38,951 nt of DNA. It comes from Lysobacteraceae bacterium. Its GTDB lineage: Bacteria; Pseudomonadota; Gammaproteobacteria; Xanthomonadales; Xanthomonadaceae. This document shows, piece after piece, positions 26,629 to 34,662 of the stretch (its first letter is position 1; every line of letters starts with the position of its first letter). The position numbers and the translations under genes were made by a program. The DNA lies in NCBI GenBank assembly GCA_031285265.1, contig JAITWM010000030.1, forward strand, positions 1 to 38,951. The letters are read 5' to 3'. A model generated the notes under the pieces. It did no database searches. It was not told the origin of the DNA and saw nothing but the letters and a program-made list of their open reading frames with translations.

Positions 26629-27726
26629 TCAGGGGGATGCTGCCGGCGGTTCGGGCCAGCGCGTCTTGGTCAGCAATTCATCATCCCAATCAAACGCGAT
26701 CGCGCTTTCCTTGATAAACAGGGCGACAAAATTAAATACGTTGCGCGCGTACATCTCACTGGCGTGAACAGCACCCATGCTCGCCAGATTCAATGGTCCG
26801 GCGATGACGACACCTTGGTGTTCAAACGTTTCACCCGGCCGGGTCAACTCGCAATTACCACCGGTCTCGGCCGCCAAATCGACGATCACACTACCCGGCT
26901 TCATGCCTCCCACCATTGCCGTGCTAATGATCTTGGGGGCCGGCCGGCCGGGTATCGCTGCGGTACAAACGATGACATCGATATTTTTCAAATGATCGGC
27001 CAAGCGTCGCTGCTGTTCGGAACGTTCTTCATCCGTCAGTTGCCGGGCATATCCTCCTTCGCCTGCCGCGCTGACGCCCAGATCCAAGAATTTGCCCCCT
27101 AACGATTCAATCTGTTCGCGGGTCTCTGGCCGTACATCGAACCCTTCCACCTGCGCTCCCAATCGTTTAGCGGTTGCGATCGCCTGCAATCCGGCGACTC
27201 CTGCGCCAACGACCAATACCTTGGAAGGGCGTATAGTCCCAGCCGCCGTAGTCAGCATCGGAAAGAAACGCGGCGTCAATTCCGCAGCGATCAGCATCGC
27301 TTTGTAGCCTGCCATGCCTGCTTGCGAACTGAGTACATCCATCGCCTGCGCACGCGTGGTACGCGGCAACCGCTCCAGAGGGAAAGCGAGGATTTCGCCC
27401 GCGCGCAATGCATCGCCACGAGCCGTATCGGCTTGTGGATGCAACATCCCGACCAGGACCGCGCCACGTTTCAAACGTCCGATTTCTTCATTCGGCGGCG
27501 GTTGTACACACACCGCCAAGTCAGTCTGCCCGCGAGATGCCGCATCGGCCAATGTCGCGCCCACATCCAGATACGCCTGATCGGGGAAGCCCGCCGAACG
27601 GCCCGCATCCGCTTCGATATATACCTGTGCTCCCAACGAAATCAGCTTCTTCACCGTCTCCGGGGTAGCGGCCACACGTCTCTCGCCGGCTGCGATTTCT
27701 TTCAGCACCAAAATTGCAACAGCCAT
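26629..27726 (-). CDS. pntA1: NAD(P) transhydrogenase alpha subunit, NAD-binding part
   Basis: A 365-residue soluble domain I protein that binds NAD(H). Visible are the alanine-dehydrogenase-like N-terminus (KEIAAGERRVAATPETVKKL), the mobile region, and the Rossmann motif VLVVGAGVAGLQAI near residue 170, followed by the RQLTDEE region. The family's RPETREQIESLGGKF is also present. GACGAGG precedes the ATG. It heads the pnt operon; a perfect 7-4-7 dyad lies 17 bp upstream of the start. Confidence 0.95.
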   Translation of the reverse strand: MAVAILVLKEIAAGERRVAATPETVKKLISLGAQVYIEADAGRSAGFPDQAYLDVGATLADAASRGQTDLAVCVQPPPNEEIGRLKRGAVLVGMLHPQADTARGDALRAGEILAFPLERLPRTTRAQAMDVLSSQAGMAGYKAMLIAAELTPRFFPMLTTAAGTIRPSKVLVVGAGVAGLQAIATAKRLGAQVEGFDVRPETREQIESLGGKFLDLGVSAAGEGGYARQLTDEERSEQQRRLADHLKNIDVIVCTAAIPGRPAPKIISTAMVGGMKPGSVIVDLAAETGGNCELTRPGETFEHQGVVIAGPLNLASMGAVHASEMYARNVFNFVALFIKESAIAFDWDDELLTKTRWPEPPAASP

Positions 27727-27743
27727 GAATACCTCGTCAATTC

Positions 27744-27761
27744 GTACCGAAATGTCGGTAC
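27744..27761. promoter_or_regulatory. Perfect 18-bp dyad in front of pntA1
   Basis: GTACCGA-aatg-TCGGTAC. The 7-bp arms are perfect. It lies 18-35 bases upstream of the pntA1 start codon, so it may be a repressor site or a short 5'-UTR hairpin. Confidence 0.4.
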
Positions 27762-28752
27762 TTACATACTGTCATCAAGCATTACGTGCGGGACGGATCA
27801 TCGTTATCGCGGCATATTCCTCAGAACGATTTCCGCAGCCGCTCATCGCCATCTGAAACAGCGTACGATCCGGCAGTTCACCGCGAAATCGTGCAAGATT
27901 ACCCGATTCATACGATCTCTGCCGTAATTTTTCACTACTCGGCCTGTTGCACATCCGTAGCCATTATCAGGAAAGGCAAAGAGCGGCCAGCAATGACGAT
28001 GAATGCCGGCGGATCAATAGACATGAACATGCACCGTCGGCGCTTCATCCTCGAATCCGGTTAGATAAAATTTTATTTTTCAATACATTACGATTATCTT
28101 ATCAAGTAGAAAATTAATTTATCTCATCGCTCATCGGCATCGCAGGACCTATTCGTCCAAATGGCGTCAGTCATGACAAGCGGCCTTGAAATCCCATTAC
28201 AAGAGATACAATGCGATCCTCATGATCATTGAAGTATCTGTGCCCCACCGATCGATCGGCGCATGCTCCGAAGGCTTTTTTCAGACGCAAATCCTGCCCC
28301 ATATCTTTAGAATTCGATATGATTCTCTCAACTGCCCACCCTTCATTTCCATCCGAGAACGCTGCAATCCTGGGAGATCACACGCTCCTAAACGCGTACT
28401 CGCATACGCTCGCCACCGAGCGTAATACAAAAATCGCTGCAACCAAACGTACTCCAGGCGATCGAATCGTTATCTCAGTCGATGCACCAGATATACACGG
28501 ATTCCATCAGCGATCCGTTCGGCCATCAGATGTCGCCACGACACTGGTTGCAGAGCCCATTGTGTTTCATGAAATCCATCCCATGATGAAGACTACCGAT
28601 ATCCCATCCAGGGTGGATCATATCTCGCCCGTGTATTCAACTCAGGCATCAAGGAATCCGCCGGATGGAAAAACGGACGACAAAATCCGAGTTCCCGGCA
28701 CGACCGCCAGCAACGCTGGCATGACGCTCGAACGCTCGGTCGCGGTACGGTC
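27762..28752. other. About 1 kb between pntA1 and nadB without a clear gene
   Basis: Both flanking genes are transcribed outward, so promoters for both must lie here. An AT-rich patch at 28060-28130 could hold the nadB promoter. A 175-codon plus frame (28229-28756) ends with an ATGA overlap with nadB, which is suggestive, but its product is low in hydrophobic pattern and has no recognisable family or ribosome-binding site. It may be a decayed gene or chance. Confidence 0.35.
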
Positions 28753-30372
28753 ATGATCGTCATCATAGGTTCCGGGCTAGCGGGACTGACAGCGGCGTCC
28801 GTCGCCAGCAAACACGATGACGTCACGCTGATCACCAAGGCGCGTATCGCCGACTCCAACACACAACATGCCCAAGGCGGAGTCGCGGCAGCAATCGCAC
28901 CGGGCGACAGTTCCGAACTGCATGCCAACGACACGCTGGCGGCAGGTCATGGTTTGTGCGATCCGGAAGCCGTGCGGATTCTCACTGAAGATGGCGCCCA
29001 AAGAATACGAGAACTGATCGCTGCCGGTACGCCGTTCGATCATGATAGCAATGGTCAACTGAGCCAGGCACTCGAAGCCGCACACAGCGTACCGCGTGTG
29101 TTGCACTCCGGCGGAGACGCTACTGGAGCGGCCATTGAAACGGCAATGATCGAACGTATCGCGCACTGCGGAATCCAACTGCTGGAGCAGACATTTCTCA
29201 GCGATCTCGTCGTGGAGCGCGGCCGCGTCACCGGAGTACGTGTAATCGCCTCCGGCATGGAGACGACGATCGCAGCCGATGCCGTGATCCTGGCAAGCGG
29301 CGGTGCCGGGCAGCTTTATTCGCATACGACCAATCCCTCCGTGGCGACGGGCGACGGCGCAGCGGCGGCATGGCGTGCCGGTGCGACATTGGCGGATTGC
29401 GAATTCTTCCAGTTCCACCCGACCTCATTGGCAATGCCGGGCAACACGTTAGTGTCCGAAGCCGTTCGCGGCGCAGGTGCGGTCCTATTGGATGAAAATG
29501 GTCGTCGCTTCATGCGTGACGCGCATCCGCTGGCCGAACTCGCACCGCGGGATGTAGTGGCTGAAACCATCGCACGAGTCATGCGCACTCAAGGGGGACG
29601 CCCGGTTTTTCTCGATGCAACCGCCTTGAGCGACAAGTTTTCCGATCGTTTTCCGAGTATTGCTGCCGCGTGCGCTGCATGGAAGCTGGATCCTGGGAAA
29701 GATCTCCTTCCCGTCACTCCGGCCGCGCATTATTGGATGGGCGGTGTCCGTACCGATCTCGATGGACGGACATCACTTCCCGGCCTGTACGCTGCTGGCG
29801 AAGTTGCTTGTACGGGCGTTCACGGCGCCAATCGACTTGCATCGAATTCTCTTTTGGAAGCCTTGGTCTTTGGCCATCGTGCGGCATGCGCGGCACGGAC
29901 TTCGGTCGAAAATCAGCACTGGCCACGATGGTCTGCAACCGAAATTACAGACGACGATGACGCGACGAGCCTAAGTTCGACACCGCCAACCTTGCAAGAA
30001 ATACAAGCCATAATGTGGTCCGATGTCGGTATCAGCAGAAACCGCCTCGGCCTGAAACGTGCCGAAGAGCGGTTTCGCAGCTGGCTTGGAAGCTTTGCCT
30101 GCGCTTCGATAATGCTCGGGCCCGAAACATCGCAAGAAGCGCAGCGCATATCGACCGCCGATCTCGAGATTCGAAACCTAGTCACTCTCGGCGCGATCAT
30201 CACTCGGGCTGCAATAGCCCGGACCGAATCGAGAGGCGCACACCGTCGTGAAGATTATCCACGGCTCGATCCCAACCAAGCGCACCGGACGAATTATCGG
30301 AACACTCCCTATGCGCGTACCGATGCCATACCGCTCCCTCTGCCCCATGCACACGTCGGAAACTCAAGATGA
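28753..30372 (+). CDS. nadB: L-aspartate oxidase
   Basis: A 539-residue FAD protein that oxidises L-aspartate to iminoaspartate, the first step of de novo NAD synthesis. The N-terminal IIGSGLAGLTAA binds FAD at residues 4-15. Further on are TQHAQGGVAAA, EFFQFHPTSL, the catalytic-loop HYWMGGVRTDLDGRTSLPGL with the conserved Arg, and GANRLASNSLLEALVFG. The C-terminal helical domain is complete. The ATG has no strong ribosome-binding site but begins exactly at the Rossmann fold. It overlaps nadC by ATGA. nadA is not in the window. Confidence 0.96.
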   Translation: MIVIIGSGLAGLTAASVASKHDDVTLITKARIADSNTQHAQGGVAAAIAPGDSSELHANDTLAAGHGLCDPEAVRILTEDGAQRIRELIAAGTPFDHDSNGQLSQALEAAHSVPRVLHSGGDATGAAIETAMIERIAHCGIQLLEQTFLSDLVVERGRVTGVRVIASGMETTIAADAVILASGGAGQLYSHTTNPSVATGDGAAAAWRAGATLADCEFFQFHPTSLAMPGNTLVSEAVRGAGAVLLDENGRRFMRDAHPLAELAPRDVVAETIARVMRTQGGRPVFLDATALSDKFSDRFPSIAAACAAWKLDPGKDLLPVTPAAHYWMGGVRTDLDGRTSLPGLYAAGEVACTGVHGANRLASNSLLEALVFGHRAACAARTSVENQHWPRWSATEITDDDDATSLSSTPPTLQEIQAIMWSDVGISRNRLGLKRAEERFRSWLGSFACASIMLGPETSQEAQRISTADLEIRNLVTLGAIITRAAIARTESRGAHRREDYPRLDPNQAHRTNYRNTPYARTDAIPLPLPHAHVGNSR

Positions 30373-31241
30373 TCACGCAACAACTACTCCATGAAACGAT
30401 TGCAAGCGCATTGCGGGAAGATGCGCCATGGGGCGATATCACAGCAGTAACGGTCATTCCTTCCTCCGCCCATGCATGTGCGCATCTGATAGCCCGCGAA
30501 GATGGCGTGCTGAGCGGCGGCGAGGTATTTCGTGCCGTGTTTATACAAACCAACGCAAGTATCGACGTGACCTTGCCAGTCAAAGACGGGGATTCATTCG
30601 CAAGAGGCCAAGTCCTGGCAACGGTTCAGGGGCCGGCTCGAGGCATTCTGACCGCTGAACGGATCGCATTGAATTTCGTGCAACGAATGAGCGGCATTGC
30701 CACGCTCACTGCCGAATACGTATCCCGCATCGCGGGTACGCGCGCGCGTCTGGTCGACACGCGCAAGACAACGCCGGGCCTTCGCATCTTCGAGAAATAT
30801 GCGGTGACCTGCGGCGGCGGCTACAACCATCGTTTCGGCCTTTCCGACGCCATCATGGTCAAAGACAATCACTTGGCCATTCTGCAGCAGACACTTGACA
30901 CCGGGCTGACCGAGGCACTCCTGCATATCCGAAAATCCTTGGGACATACCGTCCATATCGAAGTCGAAGTGGATCGTCTCGATCAGATCGAAACAGTCCT
31001 CGCTGCCGGTGTCGATACCATCATGCTGGACAATTTTTCTCTGGAAGATCTGCGTACCGGTGTCGCCCTCATAGCCGGCCGAGCCCTGGTCGAAGCGAGC
31101 GGCGGCATCAACCTCGATACCATCGCCGACATCGCTGCCACGGGAGTCGATATGGTTTCCGTCGGCGCATTGACTCACAGCGTCCGCAGCCTGGATCTCG
31201 GTCTCGATGTCACGATAGCTCTTACCGACGATTCCAAATAA
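30369..31241 (+). CDS. nadC: Nicotinate-nucleotide pyrophosphorylase (quinolinate phosphoribosyltransferase)
   Basis: A 290-residue enzyme converting quinolinate and PRPP to nicotinate mononucleotide, with loss of CO2. Family sequences include APWGDITAVTV near residues 20-30, RIALNFVQRMSGIAT, VDTRKTTPGLR, EKYAVTCGGGYNHRFGLSDA and MLDNFSLEDL. It is translationally coupled to nadB through ATGA. A weak GAATG/CATTC hairpin follows the stop, without a T-run. Confidence 0.96.
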   Translation: MITQQLLHETIASALREDAPWGDITAVTVIPSSAHACAHLIAREDGVLSGGEVFRAVFIQTNASIDVTLPVKDGDSFARGQVLATVQGPARGILTAERIALNFVQRMSGIATLTAEYVSRIAGTRARLVDTRKTTPGLRIFEKYAVTCGGGYNHRFGLSDAIMVKDNHLAILQQTLDTGLTEALLHIRKSLGHTVHIEVEVDRLDQIETVLAAGVDTIMLDNFSLEDLRTGVALIAGRALVEASGGINLDTIADIAATGVDMVSVGALTHSVRSLDLGLDVTIALTDDSK

Positions 31242-31527
31242 CAGGAATGAATCCGGCATTCTCCTCTCACTGACTTCACTTCCCGGCACTCGTAGCAAGC
31301 CAAGCCCACCAGAGCGATCCGAATGCGGTGACCTTCCAGCAGACCAAAACAGCAGGCTGCAACGGATGTTTCCGCATAGTTATCCGATGAATGACATCTT
31401 TAGCTGGATTCGGAGGGAAATCGTCGAATAGTCATACATACATTTCCTCCCATGCTTGAATCATAGACTCGAAATGCTCACCGTGCTTGGGAAAGTCAAG
31501 AGATCTCCTCCCGGATACCCACCCGAT
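31242..31527. other. Convergent gap between nadC and tilS
   Basis: No gene seen. An imperfect stem GGAGGGAAAT (31412-31421)/ATTTCCTCC (31442-31450) is the main structure; it may serve as a 3' boundary but has no T-tract. Confidence 0.35.
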
Positions 31528-32874
31528 TCACGGCATGTCCCAATGCAGCTTCATCTCATGCGCTTGCAACCACTGTTCAAACTCGCCCGAGAAAATCAGG
31601 TCGCCAACTGCCAATAACTCACCATCGACGTTGGACAACAGCGGTAACCGATTACGCTGCCAAGGGGGAATCCCGAGATCCTGTAATATCTGTTTGAGTG
31701 CATGTGAATGTTTCCTCCCGGAAAGCCTTATACGCTCACCGCCACGACGCGTATGAACCGACAGTGGAGCGGGAAAACCCATGCACTGAAGACCATGACG
31801 CACCGCCGTCAGCGACAATACACTATCGTCGGGCAGCGATAGCGGCGTCATGCCATTCCAAAGCGTGCTCCAATCAGGTGGAAGCGGCGAGCGGCGCCAA
31901 TCGGCGTATAACTGATCGCGCCACCGCTGCAATATGGCGTCATTCCAGGCAAATACAGGTTGCGCATCGGCACGCGCGGTCAGTAGATCGACTTCGATAC
32001 TGACGAGTCCGGCCGCGGGCAGCGGTGGAAGTCCGAGTATGGATAACCAGTGCCGCAATATCCTGGCACGCTGCGCCGCGGACAACGCTTTCAGCGCCGA
32101 GACCGACAGAACATGAGGAGAGTGGTTCCACAGCGTCGTCAGGATACGCGCGTCTTCGTGCTGGAGTAGGTCGGAAGTCTCTGCACATAGGCTTGCGCTA
32201 CGGGCAAAAGCGGTGTCAACGTGCGGCCAGCGTTCACGCAACAACGGAAATATCCGGTGACGCAGAAAGTTGCGGTCGTAGTCATGATCGGAGTTGCTCG
32301 GATCGTCGACCCAATACAAGCCTTGCTCCGTCGCATAGGCGGACAGAACGGTTCGCGATATGTCGAGCAAAGGGCGCCAGTGCCAACCTCGCGCGAATGA
32401 TCGCCAGGGGCGCATCGCCGCCAACCCATCCGTCCCCGAAGCGCGCAAAGCCCGCAGCAAGAAAGTCTCGGACTGATCCTCGCGCTGGTGTGCAGTAGTC
32501 AAGATCTCACCATCACCGAGCACTTGCCGAAATGCGTGATAACGCGCGTGCCGTGCGGCGGCTTCCAATCCTTCGCCACTGTCATGTGGCACCGTCACTT
32601 CCACGATGCGCAAACCAATATCCAGCATCGTACAAAAACGGCGGCAATGCTCTGCCCAGGTATCCGCTTCCGGGTACAACCCATGATGAACATGGATCGC
32701 TTGAAGTCCAGCTTGCCGGAATCGATGATCGTTGGCCAAAAGCGACAGCAATGCCACGGAATCCAGCCCTCCACTGAGCCCTACCCAGATTGGCGGCAAT
32801 GAAGGAAGTGGCGGAAGGCGGATTTGCGGTCTCATCTGCGGCAGTGTACCCGGGCGCGATGCATACCTCATCAT
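31528..32874 (-). CDS. tilS: tRNA(Ile)-lysidine synthase
   Basis: An essential N-type ATP pyrophosphatase that converts C34 of the CAU-anticodon tRNA(Ile) to lysidine, changing codon reading from AUG to AUA. The PP-loop VGLSGGLDSVALLS lies at about 32-45. HVHHGLYPEADTW, LTTAHQREDQSETFLLRALR and the YWVDDPSNSD loop follow. The C-terminal tRNA-binding domain carries GGERIRLSGRKHSHALKQILQDLGIPPW. The protein is 448 residues from the ATG at 32874; the internal ATG at 32835 is an alternative, since the first 13 residues look unconserved. Orientation follows the small membrane-protein gene upstream, 343 bp away. Confidence 0.95.
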   Translation of the reverse strand: MMRYASRPGTLPQMRPQIRLPPLPSLPPIWVGLSGGLDSVALLSLLANDHRFRQAGLQAIHVHHGLYPEADTWAEHCRRFCTMLDIGLRIVEVTVPHDSGEGLEAAARHARYHAFRQVLGDGEILTTAHQREDQSETFLLRALRASGTDGLAAMRPWRSFARGWHWRPLLDISRTVLSAYATEQGLYWVDDPSNSDHDYDRNFLRHRIFPLLRERWPHVDTAFARSASLCAETSDLLQHEDARILTTLWNHSPHVLSVSALKALSAAQRARILRHWLSILGLPPLPAAGLVSIEVDLLTARADAQPVFAWNDAILQRWRDQLYADWRRSPLPPDWSTLWNGMTPLSLPDDSVLSLTAVRHGLQCMGFPAPLSVHTRRGGERIRLSGRKHSHALKQILQDLGIPPWQRNRLPLLSNVDGELLAVGDLIFSGEFEQWLQAHEMKLHWDMP

Positions 32875-33217
32875 GCTCTGGAACGTACTTCTGTTTTTTC
32901 ACCGTAGTCCCGGAACAGGGCAATATTTTATGAACGCGCCTACTCCACGACGAAAATCAGAAAGCACCGCTACGATCGTGGCTTGAGAGCCAAGCTGACT
33001 ATCACCGCCATACCAGGAATCAAATTCATTCCGGTGCTCCCGCCAACCCGATGCACAAGGACCCTCATCATTTTCAAAGGGCATCCACGATCTATGAATC
33101 GGCGGAAAAGCAGATCGAGCATCGGGCACCGAATAGCCAGCGGACGAACCAACGGCGTCAAGCAAGCGACAAACCGTTACAAGCCGGGATCGAACCCACC
33201 TGAGCGATACGACCGGA
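32875..33217. other. Gap upstream of tilS
   Basis: No gene supported. A minus frame crossing it (32899-33255) overlaps the small membrane protein gene in another frame and has no family features. The tilS promoter is expected here, but no clear -35/-10 pair is visible. Confidence 0.35.
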
Positions 33218-33385
33218 TCATTTGTTCCGATGAAACAACATGCTAACCCCGACACAAACCAAGATGGCGGGCCACCATGTGACGATCAACTTGCCAAGAT
33301 TGAGGTTGGCCAATCCTAGATTGTTAACCAATAAAATCAGCCCTACTACGATGAGTATCGATGCAGTGACGAAATGCGGCTTCAT
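33218..33385 (-). CDS. 55-residue two-helix membrane protein
   Basis: The protein starts MKPHFVTASILIVVGLILLV and continues NNLGLANLNLGKLIVTWWPA, ending FHRNK. Two hydrophobic helices (about 5-20 and 33-51) flank a NNLGL turn. This is the layout of the small LiaI/LiaF-like and DUF5668-type membrane domains (GLLLLLNNLG...WWPLLLI). GAAGGG lies 7-12 nt before the ATG. The gene begins 25 bp after the HIT gene stop on the same strand, so it is probably in that operon. Function unknown. It is short enough that most annotation would skip it. Confidence 0.75.
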   Translation of the reverse strand: MKPHFVTASILIVVGLILLVNNLGLANLNLGKLIVTWWPAILVCVGVSMLFHRNK

Positions 33386-33410
33386 TGTCTGCCCTTCAAG
33401 AAAACTGCAC

Positions 33411-33818
33411 TTATCCTAGCCGTTGTCGCCAATATTCGATACGTGCGGCAAGCCGTTGACTGAGATAAGGCCGCAAATGTCCTGCGCCCCAGACAGGACC
33501 GGGCCAGGCGCTGTCTTGGTCATGGCGCCCAACCAAATGCAGGTGTAGCTGCCGCACGACATTGCCCAATGCCCCGATATTGATCTTCTGCACACCGGGT
33601 TCGTCGCGTAACAGCTGAGAAAGTCGATTCATTTCGGCGAGGAGCAACCGCTGCTGCGCACCGTCGAGATCAATCCATTCGTTGACATCGGCAATACGAG
33701 GCACCAACAGCAGCCAAGGGAACCGCATGTCATTCATCAAACGGATTTGCGACAAGGGACCGTCGGCAATAAATACGCTGTCCGCATCGAGTCGCGGATC
33801 CAGCGTAAATCCACTCAT
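33411..33818 (-). CDS. HIT domain protein
   Basis: A 135-residue histidine-triad-superfamily protein (nucleotide hydrolase or transferase fold). The core motif reads RQLHLHLVGRHDQD, so the normal HxHxH is Q-L-H-L-H; the first His of the triad is Gln, as in a distinct proteobacterial branch. The tail WPGPVWGAGHLRPY is also typical of that branch. Substrate unknown. Its start overlaps the dienelactone hydrolase stop (ATGA), so it is co-translated with that gene. Confidence 0.88.
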   Translation of the reverse strand: MSGFTLDPRLDADSVFIADGPLSQIRLMNDMRFPWLLLVPRIADVNEWIDLDGAQQRLLLAEMNRLSQLLRDEPGVQKINIGALGNVVRQLHLHLVGRHDQDSAWPGPVWGAGHLRPYLSQRLAARIEYWRQRLG

Positions 33819-34486
33819 TGCTGTAGATGTTCAGCGAAAAAAACCAACGTATTTCCTTGCGCCAGTTCCGCGCTGAGCGGGTCGTAGGAACGAGGATCGA
33901 CATCGCGATTGAACGCATGTCCAGCGGGATAAACGAAGGTCTGCGCGTGCGGCAGCTCCCGGTGCTTGCGAATCGTCTCAACGGAAATTGAAGGATCTTT
34001 CTCTCCGAAATGGAACATGACGGGTACCTTGAGATCCTTGGCATCGTCCAAGAACTCTACGTTGCGGGCACCGTAATAGCTGACGGAAGGCAGACCAAGC
34101 CGGATCGCCGCCAGTAGAGCCACAGCTCCCCCCCAGCAATAGCCGACACTACCCACCTTACCGATCGGGGCAAGTCGATCACGAGCGGCCCGGGTGATTT
34201 CCAAGGCAGCGTTGAAACCGAGTTGGTCAGCCAGTTTGCGACCTTTGCTGAAGCTGGCACCGCTATAGCCCAGCTCGACTTTCTTCCTGATCGGATCAAA
34301 GAAGGCAGGAGCCAGTACCGCATATCCCGCCCTCGCAAAACTACTGGCAATCGAACGAATATGCATGTTTACGCCAAAGATTTCCTGCATCACAATCAAT
34401 CCGGCACGCGGCGGCTTTCCGACCGGGTTGGCTTCCCACGCAGAAACTGGTCCAAACGAAGTGTCAAGAACAATCCATCGGCTCAT
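33815..34486 (-). CDS. Dienelactone hydrolase family protein
   Basis: A 223-residue alpha/beta hydrolase. The triad is visible: nucleophile Cys in VGYCWGGAVALL (about residue 117), Asp in GEKDPSIS and His in PAGHAFNRD. EIFGVNMHIRSIASSFARAGY and ALAPAFFD are family hallmarks. Characterised members open lactone rings in chlorocatechol degradation, but chromosomal stand-alone copies like this are of uncertain substrate. No other aromatic-degradation gene is nearby. It heads a minus-strand unit with the HIT and small membrane-protein genes. Confidence 0.9.
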   Translation of the reverse strand: MSRWIVLDTSFGPVSAWEANPVGKPPRAGLIVMQEIFGVNMHIRSIASSFARAGYAVLAPAFFDPIRKKVELGYSGASFSKGRKLADQLGFNAALEITRAARDRLAPIGKVGSVGYCWGGAVALLAAIRLGLPSVSYYGARNVEFLDDAKDLKVPVMFHFGEKDPSISVETIRKHRELPHAQTFVYPAGHAFNRDVDPRSYDPLSAELAQGNTLVFFAEHLQQ

Positions 34487-34662
34487 AAGGCATATTCTCG
34501 GCTGGTGAAACGGGCCATTATCCCCATCTTGAGATCAGCAAAGATGAATGGAAGGAATAGAAAGAGGATATGTGCGGGACAGCAAAGCAGATGTCGATAC
34601 GGACTGCATCACCATTGCAACGGATGAGGACGCCCCCTTCGCCAGTAGATCGAATGGCGGAA

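Noticed and set aside
28229..28756. 175-codon frame ending in an ATGA overlap with nadB
   Set aside because: The overlap is typical of operons, but there is no ribosome-binding site, no recognisable family and little hydrophobic patterning. Kept only as a note in the gap entry; conservation in relatives would revive it.
33185..33225. tRNA T-arm-like GGGTTCGATCCC on the minus strand
   Set aside because: The T-stem does not pair and no acceptor or anticodon arm can be assembled around it; it lies at the 3' end of the small membrane protein gene.
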